Source: Chloroflexota bacterium
GTDB lineage: Bacteria; Chloroflexota; Dormibacteria; CF-121
Length of the DNA: 52,133 nt
Direction of reading: 5' to 3'
Assembly (NCBI GenBank): GCA_005881235.1
Contig: VBEQ01000154.1
Span: forward strand, 1 to 52,133
Shown: piece after piece, positions 8,367 through 15,275 of the stretch
Layout: each line of letters starts with the position of its first letter
How positions within the stretch are numbered: position 1 is the first letter of the stretch
The notes under the pieces: generated by a model
Database searches by the model: none
The model's input: the letters and a program-made list of their open reading frames with translations, nothing else
What the model was told of the DNA's origin: nothing
Position numbers and translations under genes: made by a program

Positions 8367-9385
8367 CCACCGCCGGCTCGTTTCTCGAAGCAACCATCGA
8401 ATCGCAACCGGATGTGCTGGAGAGGCTTCTCCATGACCCACCGTCGGCCTCTGCCGTCGCACGGTTATCGGGCCGGTCGCGCATTTTCATCGTCGGCACC
8501 GGAACCAGCTACCACGGCGCGCTCGTCGGACAGTACCTGCTGCGGAGCGCGGGCATCGACGCCTGGGCGATTCCCGCGTTTGAGTTCGCGAAGTATCCAC
8601 CACGAATCACGGCGGATGACGGCCTTGTGCTGCTCAGTCATCGCGGCACCAAGCGTTTCAGTCAGGCGGCGCTCGAGAGCTTGGCCAGCCAGGATCACTG
8701 GCTGGCTGTCACGGGAGAGGGCTCCCCGCTGAGCGGCCTGGGCGTCCTCCACACCGTTCCGCAGGAGCGCTCGCCCGTGCACACCGCGAGCCACACCGGG
8801 GCGATGGTCCGACTCGCACAACTGGCCGTCGCCCTCGGATCGCCGCCGTGGAACACCGAGCTTGCTCGCGTACCCGACGCGATCCGGATGACGCTACCGC
8901 TCCGCGCTGCGGTCGTCCACGCTCTCGATCGGCTCCACCTCGCACGGGTCGTCCACTTTGTCGGCGGCGGGCCCGCTCACGCGACCGCACTCGAGGGAGC
9001 GCTGAAGCTACGGGAGGCGTCGTACGTGAGCGCTGAGGGTCATGAGCTGGAGAGCATCCTCCACGGGCCGTTGATCAGCCTCACCGCCGAGGACTCGGTC
9101 GTGATGGTGGCGCAGCCCGGGCCCGCCCTCGAGAGGACGACCGAGCTGGCCGAAGCCCTCCACGAGATCGGCATGTCGACCCTTGCCGTCGGTCCCTCGG
9201 CCGCGAGTCTCAAGGCGACGGTTGCGCTGGAAACGCCGGCGATCGACGAACGTCTGGCTCCGATCGTCAACGTCGTGCCCTTGCAATGGCTGGCGCTCGA
9301 GGTGTCCCGGCGGCTTGACGTCGATGCGGACAGCTTCAGAAAGCAAGGCCGATACGCGGCCGCGCAAAGCAAGTTCAGCTTGTAG
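8363..9385 (+). CDS. SIS-domain sugar isomerase/aminotransferase-like protein
   Basis: Double SIS-domain protein resembling the isomerase half of glucosamine-6-phosphate synthase and AgaS/FrlB-type deglycases. SIS1 contains IFIVGTGTSYHGALVG; SIS2 has HFVGGGPAHATALEGALKLREASY and GHELESILHGPL, close to the GlmS C-terminal pattern. No glutaminase domain is present, so it likely isomerises or deaminates a phosphosugar. The first canonical start is GTG 8414, but the residues before it (SFLEATIESQPDVLERLL) match the family's usual N-terminal helix. I therefore extend to CTG 8363, which overlaps the Nudix stop as CTGA with GGAAGAAG just upstream. This start is inferred; the rest is secure. Confidence 0.8.
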   Translation: MTTAGSFLEATIESQPDVLERLLHDPPSASAVARLSGRSRIFIVGTGTSYHGALVGQYLLRSAGIDAWAIPAFEFAKYPPRITADDGLVLLSHRGTKRFSQAALESLASQDHWLAVTGEGSPLSGLGVLHTVPQERSPVHTASHTGAMVRLAQLAVALGSPPWNTELARVPDAIRMTLPLRAAVVHALDRLHLARVVHFVGGGPAHATALEGALKLREASYVSAEGHELESILHGPLISLTAEDSVVMVAQPGPALERTTELAEALHEIGMSTLAVGPSAASLKATVALETPAIDERLAPIVNVVPLQWLALEVSRRLDVDADSFRKQGRYAAAQSKFSL

Positions 9386-9477
9386 GATCCATTCGCGGTC
9401 TAATCCGATCGCGTGGTTGATGTTGTCCAAGCGCCGGAATGGAACCAACTTCCGACGTCGGATGTAGTAGCTTCGGG

Positions 9478-10035
9478 ATGGGCGCCTCCCAAAGATCCGC
9501 GGTCGCCCGAGACTGGCGATGGCTGACCCTCGTGGTGGTTCTGCTGCTGGCATCGTGTGGCCGAGCGGCTGATCGGGAGGCGACGGCACCTGCTGCCACC
9601 GCATCGGCCAGTGCGGCCGACCCGGACGGCTGCCCGATCACCAGACCCCCGAGTCGTCCGTTCGTGCCTCCCGTGCCTCCAGCGCCTCGGTCGGCGTCCC
9701 CACCGGCCGATGAATTCTGGTATGGGACGCAAGCGCTGTGGACCGCCCTCCGGCCGGACGGGACGTGGAATGGGCTTCCCTATCAGGACGGCGCCTATAC
9801 GCAGAAGGTCTTCTGGTGGAGCCGGGATTACAAGTGGGAGAGCCCACTGACCGTTACTGGTATGCGCATTGATGGAGCCGCCCCACCACTTCGCTCCTCG
9901 GCTGCTACCAACGCCTTTGCGGAGGACATCGGCTCCTCGATCCTCGTCGGGGTCGAGATCCCGGCAGCGGGCTGCTGGGAGATTACGGGGCACCTCAGGG
10001 GCGCAACGCTCAGTTTCGTCGTCCGGGTTGGTTGA
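9478..10035 (+). CDS. Putative secreted lipoprotein, function unknown
   Basis: From ATG 9478 the product is 185 residues: a basic n-region, a hydrophobic stretch LTLVVVLLLASC with a lipobox (LASC, Cys at residue 28), then a Ser/Ala/Pro-rich linker and a globular C-terminal part rich in Trp and Tyr (EFWYGTQALW, KVFWWSRDYKWES). After cleavage it would be lipid-anchored on the outside of the membrane. I do not recognise the C-terminal domain. ATG 9439 in the same frame would add 13 residues and an unusually long n-region. Transcribed alone, convergent with yraN. Confidence 0.75.
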   Translation: MGASQRSAVARDWRWLTLVVVLLLASCGRAADREATAPAATASASAADPDGCPITRPPSRPFVPPVPPAPRSASPPADEFWYGTQALWTALRPDGTWNGLPYQDGAYTQKVFWWSRDYKWESPLTVTGMRIDGAAPPLRSSAATNAFAEDIGSSILVGVEIPAAGCWEITGHLRGATLSFVVRVG

Positions 10036-10059
10036 ACGGATCCCGAGGAGTCGTTGGCT

Positions 10060-10419
10060 TTAGTCGATCGCGTTCTTGATGTGGTCGACGCGAACCAGGT
10101 GCCCGTCGCTGACGGTCAGGCCCACCACGTCGAAGCGGACCGGACCCCGATATGGCCGTATCTTTAAGTAGTACAGCGCGAGCTGGCGCAGCTTCCGGAT
10201 CTTCCGGGCGTCGACCGACTCCTGCGGCAGCCCGAAGCCGTGTCCGGCCCGCGTCTTGACCTCAACAAAAACCAGCGTGCGCCCGTCCTTCGCCACCAGG
10301 TCCAGCTGACCGAGCGGCGTCCGCACATCCCGCCCCACGATCTCGTAGCCGAGGCCACGCAGGTGGTCCTCGGCCAGCGCTTCTCCGCTAGTCCCGAGCG
10401 GTTTGACTGGCACTGGCAA
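10060..10419 (-). CDS. yraN: UPF0102/YraN family putative endonuclease
   Basis: 119-residue member of the YraN family, a restriction-endonuclease-like (Holliday-junction-resolvase-like) fold of uncertain biological role. Family motifs are clear: GTSGEALAEDHLRGLGYEI, the catalytic-type GQLDLVAKDGRTLVFVEVKTR (Asp, then ExK), and VRFDVVGL near the end. Start is TTG 10419 or GTG 10413; either overlaps the rnhB 3' end by about 30 bases. The rnhB-yraN pairing is common in bacteria and places it last in the smc-to-yraN run. Confidence 0.93.
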   Translation of the reverse strand: MPVPVKPLGTSGEALAEDHLRGLGYEIVGRDVRTPLGQLDLVAKDGRTLVFVEVKTRAGHGFGLPQESVDARKIRKLRQLALYYLKIRPYRGPVRFDVVGLTVSDGHLVRVDHIKNAID

Positions 10420-11107
10420 TGGCGGCCGCTTCCAACTCGGCGCGCGTCCGGATCGAAATGAAGGAGCGCCGGTGCAACGGGCTCAAACCGTGCCGGTCCA
10501 TCGCGGTCAGATGGTCGGGCGTCGGGTATCCCTTGTGCATCTCGAAGCCATATCCGGGAAACTTCTCGGCCATCCGCATCATCAACCGGTCGCGCGTCAC
10601 CTTGGCGAGAATGCCGCCGCACATGATCGAGATCGAGCGGCGGTCGCCCTTGACGATGGGGAGTTGCGGCGTCAGGGCTTCGGGCAACAAAAAGCCGTCG
10701 ACCAGGAGGTAGTCGATCGATCGACCGAGCTGCTGGAGCGCGATGCCCATCGCCCAGCGGTTGGCCCGCGACACGCCCACCCGATCGATCTCGTCGACCT
10801 CGACGATGCCGACGCCCCAGGCTTCCGCGCCGTCCAGGATGCAGTCGTAATAGTGGTCGCGCTCCTCGGCCGTCAGCAGCTTGGAGTCGTCGATGCCCTC
10901 GCAGTGGAAGTAGGGACGCATGATCGCGGCACCCGCCACCACCGGCCCGGCCCAGGGGCCGCGACCTGCCTCATCGACGCCCGCAACCGTCGCGTAACCC
11001 AGGCCAAAGGCCTGCCGCTCGAAGACCCAGAGGTCCCGGTCAGCTTTCGGCCGTTTCGGGCGTTTCGGCTGCGACTTCGGTGTCGGCAGGGACGGCAGTT
11101 GTGGCAA
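10388..11107 (-). CDS. rnhB: Ribonuclease HII
   Basis: Removes RNA from RNA-DNA hybrids, including single misincorporated ribonucleotides. Core motifs: VAGVDEAGRGPWAGPVVAGA with the first catalytic Asp-Glu, the IDDSKLLTAEERDHYY block, DYLLVDG, and KGDRRSISIM...ILAKVTRDRLM. The usual IAAAS before AKVTRD reads IMCGG here. No ATG, GTG or TTG occurs between the rplS stop and the conserved core, so the start must lie inside the rplS 3' end. TTG 11107, with GGGAGAAG about ten bases upstream, gives 239 residues with a basic, proline-rich leader. The C-terminus overlaps yraN. Confidence 0.9.
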   Translation of the reverse strand: MPQLPSLPTPKSQPKRPKRPKADRDLWVFERQAFGLGYATVAGVDEAGRGPWAGPVVAGAAIMRPYFHCEGIDDSKLLTAEERDHYYDCILDGAEAWGVGIVEVDEIDRVGVSRANRWAMGIALQQLGRSIDYLLVDGFLLPEALTPQLPIVKGDRRSISIMCGGILAKVTRDRLMMRMAEKFPGYGFEMHKGYPTPDHLTAMDRHGLSPLHRRSFISIRTRAELEAAAIASASQTARD

Positions 11108-11465
11108 CGGCTTGGCGCTTCTCCCGGATGCGGGCGCTTTTTCCGACTTTTCCTCGCAGGTAGTACAGCTTCGCCCGGCGCACCTTCCCGTGCCGGATGA
11201 CATCGATCTTGTCGATACGCGGCGAGTGAAGCAGGAAGCTGCGCTCCACTCCGACACCATGAGCGATGCGGCGAACGGTGAAGGCCTCCTTGGTACCGCT
11301 GCCCCGGCAGCCGATCACGATGCCTTCGAAGATCTGGATCCGTTCGCGGGTGCCCTCGACCACCTTGGCGTGAACCTTGACGGTGTCGCCGGGGATCAAG
11401 GTCGGAACGTTCTTGCGCTGGGACTCCGCTTCCAGCAGGCTGATGACGTTGGACACGGCGTACAA
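11040..11465 (-). CDS. rplS: 50S ribosomal protein L19
   Basis: L19 sits at the interface of the ribosomal subunits. The family core VPTLIPGDTVKVHAKVVEGTRERIQIFEGIVI and the C-terminal HSPRIDKIDVIRHGKVRRAKLYYLR are intact. A further tail of about 30 residues rich in Ala, Thr, Glu (ending in AETPETAES) exceeds usual L19 length and is the part overlapped by rnhB. Possible starts are GTG 11474, TTG 11465 and GTG 11456; I prefer TTG 11465 because GGGGTGAT lies about five bases before it. It follows trmD closely, as in most bacteria. Confidence 0.93.
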   Translation of the reverse strand: MYAVSNVISLLEAESQRKNVPTLIPGDTVKVHAKVVEGTRERIQIFEGIVIGCRGSGTKEAFTVRRIAHGVGVERSFLLHSPRIDKIDVIRHGKVRRAKLYYLRGKVGKSARIREKRQAVATTAVPADTEVAAETPETAES

Positions 11466-11486
11466 GGATATCACCCCGACTCGCGG

Positions 11487-12161
11487 CTACCCCTGGTGGT
11501 CGAGCAAGTCCGGGCGGCGACGGCGAGTCCGTTCGGCAGCCTGGGCGCGGCGCCAGCGCTCGATCTCCGCATGGTGGCCCGAGCGCAACACCTCGGGAAC
11601 GGGATGCCCTTCGAATTCGGGGGGGCGGGTGTAGTGCGGATACTCGAGGAGATGCTGGTCGAAGGACTCGTCCTTCGGTGATTCTTCCGAGCCCAGCACG
11701 CCGGTCACGAGCCGGCTGACGGCATCGATCAGGACCATGGCGGGGAGCTCGCCTCCCGTCAGTACGTAGTCGCCGATCGAGATCTCCCGGTCCACCAGGT
11801 GGGTCGCGACGCGCTCATCGACCCCCTCGTAGCGGCCGCAGATCAGGTAGAGGTCATCGTGGCCCGCCAGCTCGCGCACCAGCCGCTGGTTCAGCAATTC
11901 GCCCTGCGGCGTGAGCAGGATGACCGGGCCTTTGCCGGTGCGCGCCCGTACGGCTTCGAAGATCGGCTCCGGCTTCAGGACCATGCCGGCGCCGCCGCCG
12001 TAAGGAACGTCGTCCACCTGCCGGTGGCGATCGTGCGTGTAGTCGCGCAGGTTATGAACCCGCAACGTGACCAGACTGCTGGCGAGCCCCCGTCCCGTGA
12101 CTCCCGCGCTCAGCGGGCCGGGGAACATCTCGGGAAAGAGTGTCAGGACCTCGATGATCAC
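11487..12161 (-). CDS. trmD: tRNA (guanine-37-N1)-methyltransferase
   Basis: Methylates G37 next to the anticodon of tRNAs to prevent frameshifting, using S-adenosylmethionine in a trefoil-knot SPOUT fold. The 224-residue protein has family blocks VDDVPYGGGAGMVL, RYEGVDERV and the knot segment EISIGDYVLTGGELPAM, and the C-terminal PHYTRPPEFEGHPVPEVLRSGHH that contacts tRNA. ATG 12161 lies two bases after the rimM stop. Order rpsP-khpA-rimM-trmD-rplS is a standard translation cluster. Confidence 0.97.
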   Translation of the reverse strand: MIIEVLTLFPEMFPGPLSAGVTGRGLASSLVTLRVHNLRDYTHDRHRQVDDVPYGGGAGMVLKPEPIFEAVRARTGKGPVILLTPQGELLNQRLVRELAGHDDLYLICGRYEGVDERVATHLVDREISIGDYVLTGGELPAMVLIDAVSRLVTGVLGSEESPKDESFDQHLLEYPHYTRPPEFEGHPVPEVLRSGHHAEIERWRRAQAAERTRRRRPDLLDHQG

Positions 12162-12163
12162 GC

Positions 12164-12667
12164 CTACGCTTCCTCGGGGAGGTCGACCGTGATCATCCCC
12201 TCGGCGGGCGCGATCGAACGAACGACGCTGCGGATCATCGGAATCAACACCTCGCGATCCCCGCCCGTCACGCGCAGCACGTCGTTCGCAGGATAGGTGA
12301 GCACCTCCGCGACCCGGCCGAGCTGGCGCGCCTGACGCGTATCGAAAACCGTGAGGCCGACCAGCTGGAAGTGGTAGTAGTGGTCGGCGGGCAGGGCCCG
12401 CGCCTCGGCCAAGGGGACGGTGACGTAGGAGCCGGCAAGCGGCTCGGCGGCGCTGCGATCGCTGATGCCCTCGAAGGTGACCAGCATGCTGCGGTCCAGT
12501 TCTTCCGAGCGCGCCACCCTCAGTGGACGCCCCCCGACCACCACCTCGCGGCCGGGAGCGAAACGATCAGGAAAATCGGTGAGGAGTTCCACCCGCAGCG
12601 CGCCTTTGACGCCGTGGGCCTTGAGCACGCGCCCAATCCGGAGATCGGGCTCCGGTTCGACCGTCAC
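12164..12667 (-). CDS. rimM: Ribosome maturation factor RimM
   Basis: Assembly factor that binds S19 and helps mature the 30S head. The 167-residue protein shows the N-terminal beta-barrel (LRIGRVLKAHGVKGALRVELLTDFPDRF) and the C-terminal PRC-barrel (DHYYHFQLVGLTV, LGRVAEVLTYPANDVLRV, VLIPMIRSVV). Its GTG start (12667) overlaps the khpA stop as GTGA. Length and motifs are typical; nothing odd. Confidence 0.96.
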   Translation of the reverse strand: MTVEPEPDLRIGRVLKAHGVKGALRVELLTDFPDRFAPGREVVVGGRPLRVARSEELDRSMLVTFEGISDRSAAEPLAGSYVTVPLAEARALPADHYYHFQLVGLTVFDTRQARQLGRVAEVLTYPANDVLRVTGGDREVLIPMIRSVVRSIAPAEGMITVDLPEEA

Positions 12668-12900
12668 ACGATCTCGACCATCACCCGATCGTGATTCTTG
12701 AGGGCGGCCGCCCGCACCACGGCGCGGATCGCGTCGATGTTGCGTCCGCCGCGCCCGATCACCTTGCCGACGTCATCGTTGGCGAGGGTCACTTCCACCC
12801 GGTTGGTGCGCTCACCCTCGACCATCGCGACTTTGACGTCCTCGGGCTTCGACACCATTGCCTTGATGATGTAGCTCACCAGGTCGGTGTAGTCGTGCAT
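12664..12900 (-). CDS. khpA: KH-domain RNA-binding protein KhpA
   Basis: 78-residue single KH-domain protein. The GxxG RNA-binding loop is visible as VGKVIGRGGRNIDAIR near residues 46-61. In other bacteria KhpA pairs with KhpB and influences cell elongation and RNA metabolism. ATG 12900 is set by an AGGAGG seven bases upstream that lies within the last codons of rpsP. A longer open frame continues upstream but there it is only antiphase rpsP/ffh sequence. Its position between rpsP and rimM is the usual one in Firmicutes and Actinobacteria. Confidence 0.95.
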   Translation of the reverse strand: MHDYTDLVSYIIKAMVSKPEDVKVAMVEGERTNRVEVTLANDDVGKVIGRGGRNIDAIRAVVRAAALKNHDRVMVEIV

Positions 12901-12902
12901 TG

Positions 12903-13268
12903 TTACACCTCCTGGGTTGCGGCGGCCGGAGCGGGAGCGCCGGCTTCCGGCGCGGCGGCTTTGGCAGCCGCCGCGGCCGCCTCTGCTTTCGTCGGCTTGG
13001 TCGGCCGCTTCTTCGCCGATTCCTTGGGCAGCAGTCCTCGGCCGATCAAGAACGCCCGCGCCGTGTCGGAGGGGCGCGCCCCCTTTTGCAGCCAGGCCTT
13101 GATCTTCTCTTCGTCGATGTTGAGCTTGACCGGTTCCGTCATCGGGTCGTAGGTGCCGAGGATCTCGATGAACTTTCCGTCCCTCGGTGAGCGGGTGTCC
13201 GCCACCACCAGCCGGTAGAACGGGTGCTTCTTCGCGCCGATCCGCCGTAGTCGAATCTTTACTGACAA
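12903..13268 (-). CDS. rpsP: 30S ribosomal protein S16 with Ala-rich tail
   Basis: S16 stabilises the 16S rRNA 5' domain during 30S assembly. The conserved core is residues 2-85 (VKIRLRRIGAKKHPFYRLVV, LGTYDPMTEPVKLNIDEEK, WLQKGARPSDTARAFL). A low-complexity Ala/Pro/Lys tail of about 35 residues follows, longer than in most bacteria. The start is TTG 13268, fixed by a strong AGGAGG (13274-13279) five bases upstream that overlaps the ffh stop codon; there is no ATG or GTG alternative near it. Confidence 0.97.
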   Translation of the reverse strand: MSVKIRLRRIGAKKHPFYRLVVADTRSPRDGKFIEILGTYDPMTEPVKLNIDEEKIKAWLQKGARPSDTARAFLIGRGLLPKESAKKRPTKPTKAEAAAAAAKAAAPEAGAPAPAAATQEV

Positions 13269-13277
13269 ATTGACCTC

Positions 13278-14624
13278 CTAGCCTTTCAAAAGTTGCGCGG
13301 GATCCATGGGTAATCCCTTGATTCGCTTTCCCTTCCCCATCTGTTTCATCATCTGCTGCATCTGCTGAAAACCCTTGAGCAGCCGGTTGACGGCCGCGAT
13401 GTCGGTGCCGGCGCCGCGGGCGATGCGGCGCCGACGACTGCCGTCCATCACCTCCGGTCGTTCCCGCTCCAGGGGTGTCATCGAAAGAATGATCGCCTCC
13501 ATCTCCTTGAGCTGGTCGTCGGTGGGCAGCGCACCGGCGAGGTTCTTGATCTTTCCCGCGCCCGGCAGCATGCCGATGATCCCTTCGAGCGGGCCCATCT
13601 TCTTCACCTGCTTCAGCTGCTCCATGAAGTCGGTGAGGGTGAGCCGGCCGGCGCGCAGCTTCTTCTCCATCTCCCGCGCTTGCGAGGCGTCGACCTGGTC
13701 CTGCGCCTTCTCGATCAGCGTCAGGACATCGCCCATCCCGAGAATGCGCGAGGCCATGCGATCGGGATAAAAGATCTCGAGATCGGTCAGCTTCTCGCCA
13801 ACGCCGACGAATTGGATGGGGCACTGCGTCACCGCCCGCAGCGAGAGCGCCGCCCCACCCCGCGCGTCGCCGTCCATCTTGGTCAGGATCGCGCCACTCA
13901 GTGAGATGGTCCGCTGGAAGCTGACCGTGACGTTGACCGCCTGCTGGCCGGTCATGGCATCGAGCACCAGCAGCCGGTGCTGTGCTGGCACCGCGTCCGT
14001 GATGCGCTTCAACTCGGCGAGCAGGTCCTCATCCACCTGGAGCCGGCCCGCCGTGTCGACGATGACGACGTCGGCGTTCACGCGTCGCGCCTCCGCGAGC
14101 GACTCGCGGGCGATCGCGACGATCGCGACCGGATCGGTGCCACGCGGCGCGTAGGCCGGCGCGTTGATGCTTTTGGCCAGGATCTCGAGCTGCTCCATAG
14201 CGGCCGGGCGGCGGACGTCGGTCGACACCAGCAGCGGCCGGTGCCCTTCACGACGAGTAAAGAGGGCGAGCTTGCCGGCGGTCGTCGTCTTGCCCGAGCC
14301 CTGCAGCCCGGCGAGCACGATCACCGTGGGCGGCGAGGGCGCGTATCCCATGGGCACCCGGTCGCCGAGCAAGCGAACCATTTCTTCGTCGACGATCTTG
14401 ACCAGCTGCTGTCCTGGGTTGAGGCTGTCCATCACCTCGGCGCCAACCGCCCGTGCGCGGATGCTCGCGACGAAGTCCTTGACCACCTTGTAGTTGACGT
14501 CGGCCTCGAGCAGTGCCAGCCGTACCTCCCGCAATCCCGCGTCGACATCGGCCTCACTCAGCTTGCCGCGGCCGGTCAGCGTCTTCAGCGCCTGGTCGAG
14601 ACGCTCGGTCAGGGACTCAAACAC
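13278..14624 (-). CDS. ffh: Signal recognition particle protein Ffh
   Basis: SRP54 GTPase that binds signal sequences and 4.5S RNA and delivers ribosomes to FtsY. N domain (residues 1-85), G domain with GLQGSGKTTTAGKLA, VDTAGRLQVDE, TKMDGDARGG and FVGVGEKLTDLE, then the methionine-rich M domain (about 300-448) with GPLEGIIGMLPG, RIARGAGTDIAAVNRLL and MQQMMKQMGKGK. GTG 14624 begins the conserved VFESLTERLDQALK and overlaps the ylxM end by eight bases; the frame is open further upstream but that part is antiphase to ylxM. 448 residues is normal. Confidence 0.97.
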   Translation of the reverse strand: MFESLTERLDQALKTLTGRGKLSEADVDAGLREVRLALLEADVNYKVVKDFVASIRARAVGAEVMDSLNPGQQLVKIVDEEMVRLLGDRVPMGYAPSPPTVIVLAGLQGSGKTTTAGKLALFTRREGHRPLLVSTDVRRPAAMEQLEILAKSINAPAYAPRGTDPVAIVAIARESLAEARRVNADVVIVDTAGRLQVDEDLLAELKRITDAVPAQHRLLVLDAMTGQQAVNVTVSFQRTISLSGAILTKMDGDARGGAALSLRAVTQCPIQFVGVGEKLTDLEIFYPDRMASRILGMGDVLTLIEKAQDQVDASQAREMEKKLRAGRLTLTDFMEQLKQVKKMGPLEGIIGMLPGAGKIKNLAGALPTDDQLKEMEAIILSMTPLERERPEVMDGSRRRRIARGAGTDIAAVNRLLKGFQQMQQMMKQMGKGKRIKGLPMDPAQLLKG

Positions 14625-14859
14625 GTTGGGCCCGCTCCAGTCCGAGCTTGCGCTCGTAGTCGTCGAGGTTGGTCGTCGTCCGGCGCACCACGTCGTAGAC
14701 GGCGGTGCGCGTGACCCCTTCCCGCTGCGCGATCTCGCCGTAGGACCAGTCGAGCTCCCACGCAAAGTGCAGGATGCGGCGCTGATGGTCGGTCAGCAGC
14801 GAGCCGTAGAGGTCGAGGAGGCGCAGCTGGCGCTGGCGGCGTTGGGCACTGTCAAGCAT
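14617..14859 (-). CDS. ylxM: YlxM family HTH protein, SRP-associated
   Basis: 80-residue helix-turn-helix protein of the YlxM/p13 family, which resembles sigma-70 region 4 and is almost always encoded just before ffh. The core LLDLYGSLLTDHQRRILHFA, then LSYGEIAQ-like WSYGEIAQREGVTRTAVYDVV is the HTH. It has been linked to SRP function in streptococci and may regulate the ffh unit; its exact role is unsettled. ATG 14859 lies in the spacer of a 9-base perfect inverted repeat that overlaps a TATACT box, so autoregulation is plausible. Confidence 0.93.
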   Translation of the reverse strand: MLDSAQRRQRQLRLLDLYGSLLTDHQRRILHFAWELDWSYGEIAQREGVTRTAVYDVVRRTTTNLDDYERKLGLERAQRV

Positions 14860-14876
14860 TTAGCCTTGACAGTATA
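14848..14876. promoter_or_regulatory. Palindrome over the ylxM start and a -10 box
   Basis: ACTGTCAAG (14848-14856) and CTTGACAGT (14865-14873) form a perfect 9-base inverted repeat with an 8-base spacer. On the minus strand the spacer contains the ylxM ATG (14857-14859), and the upstream arm overlaps a TATACT -10-like box (14871-14876). It could be a repressor operator, or in RNA a hairpin holding the start codon in its loop. Confidence 0.55.
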
Positions 14877-14883
14877 CGGATCC

Positions 14884-15015
14884 TCAGCCGCCCCGGGTGC
14901 GCTTCTCCTCGTTGCGCAGCACGAACTGCACCAGCCACAGCATGCCCAGCACGACGGCCGCCAGCGCGACCACGCCGATCGCACCGGCGACCACGGCGAG
15001 GATGATGAAGGTCAG
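14884..15015 (-). CDS. Small single-pass membrane protein
   Basis: A 43-residue product with one strongly hydrophobic helix (from FIILAVVAGAIGVV to LWLVQFVL) and a charged cytoplasmic-looking tail RNEEKRTRGG. No family recognised. The proposed start is CTG 15015, which overlaps the stop of the preceding DUF2007 gene as CTGA; the first canonical start, GTG 14994, would trim seven residues from the hydrophobic helix. It lies between ftsY-DUF2007 and ylxM-ffh, so a role near protein targeting is conceivable but unproven. Confidence 0.5.
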   Translation of the reverse strand: MTFIILAVVAGAIGVVALAAVVLGMLWLVQFVLRNEEKRTRGG

Positions 15016-15275
15016 AGCGGTTCGTCCTCGTCGACCGGCTCGACTCGCTCGTCCTGCAGGATCTGTAAGGCCTCCGCCGCCTGGTCGCGCGGGACCCAGA
15101 GGTCCACGGCGGCGATCTCTCCCGCCGTTTCGGGGATGACGGCCGCCATCGCCTCGTGCCGCAGAAAGACCTGGATGCCGGAGGCTTCCAGGACCGCCTT
15201 CCAGACGTCGGCCTCGGGTAGGCCGTTGGCCGTAACCAGCTTGGTGAACGCTTGCGAGTTCTCTTCGGGGTTCAT
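15012..15275 (-). CDS. DUF2007-like small protein
   Basis: 87-residue protein with the pattern of the DUF2007 putative signal-transducing family: an N-terminal helix that ends in ADVWKAVLEASGIQVFLRHEA, a short variable loop, then AAVDLWVPRDQAAEALQIL and an acidic tail (DEDEPL). The biochemical role of this ferredoxin-like fold is unknown. ATG 15275 overlaps the ftsY stop as ATGA, and its own stop overlaps the next small gene, so it is translationally coupled on both sides. Confidence 0.8.
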   Translation of the reverse strand: MNPEENSQAFTKLVTANGLPEADVWKAVLEASGIQVFLRHEAMAAVIPETAGEIAAVDLWVPRDQAAEALQILQDERVEPVDEDEPL

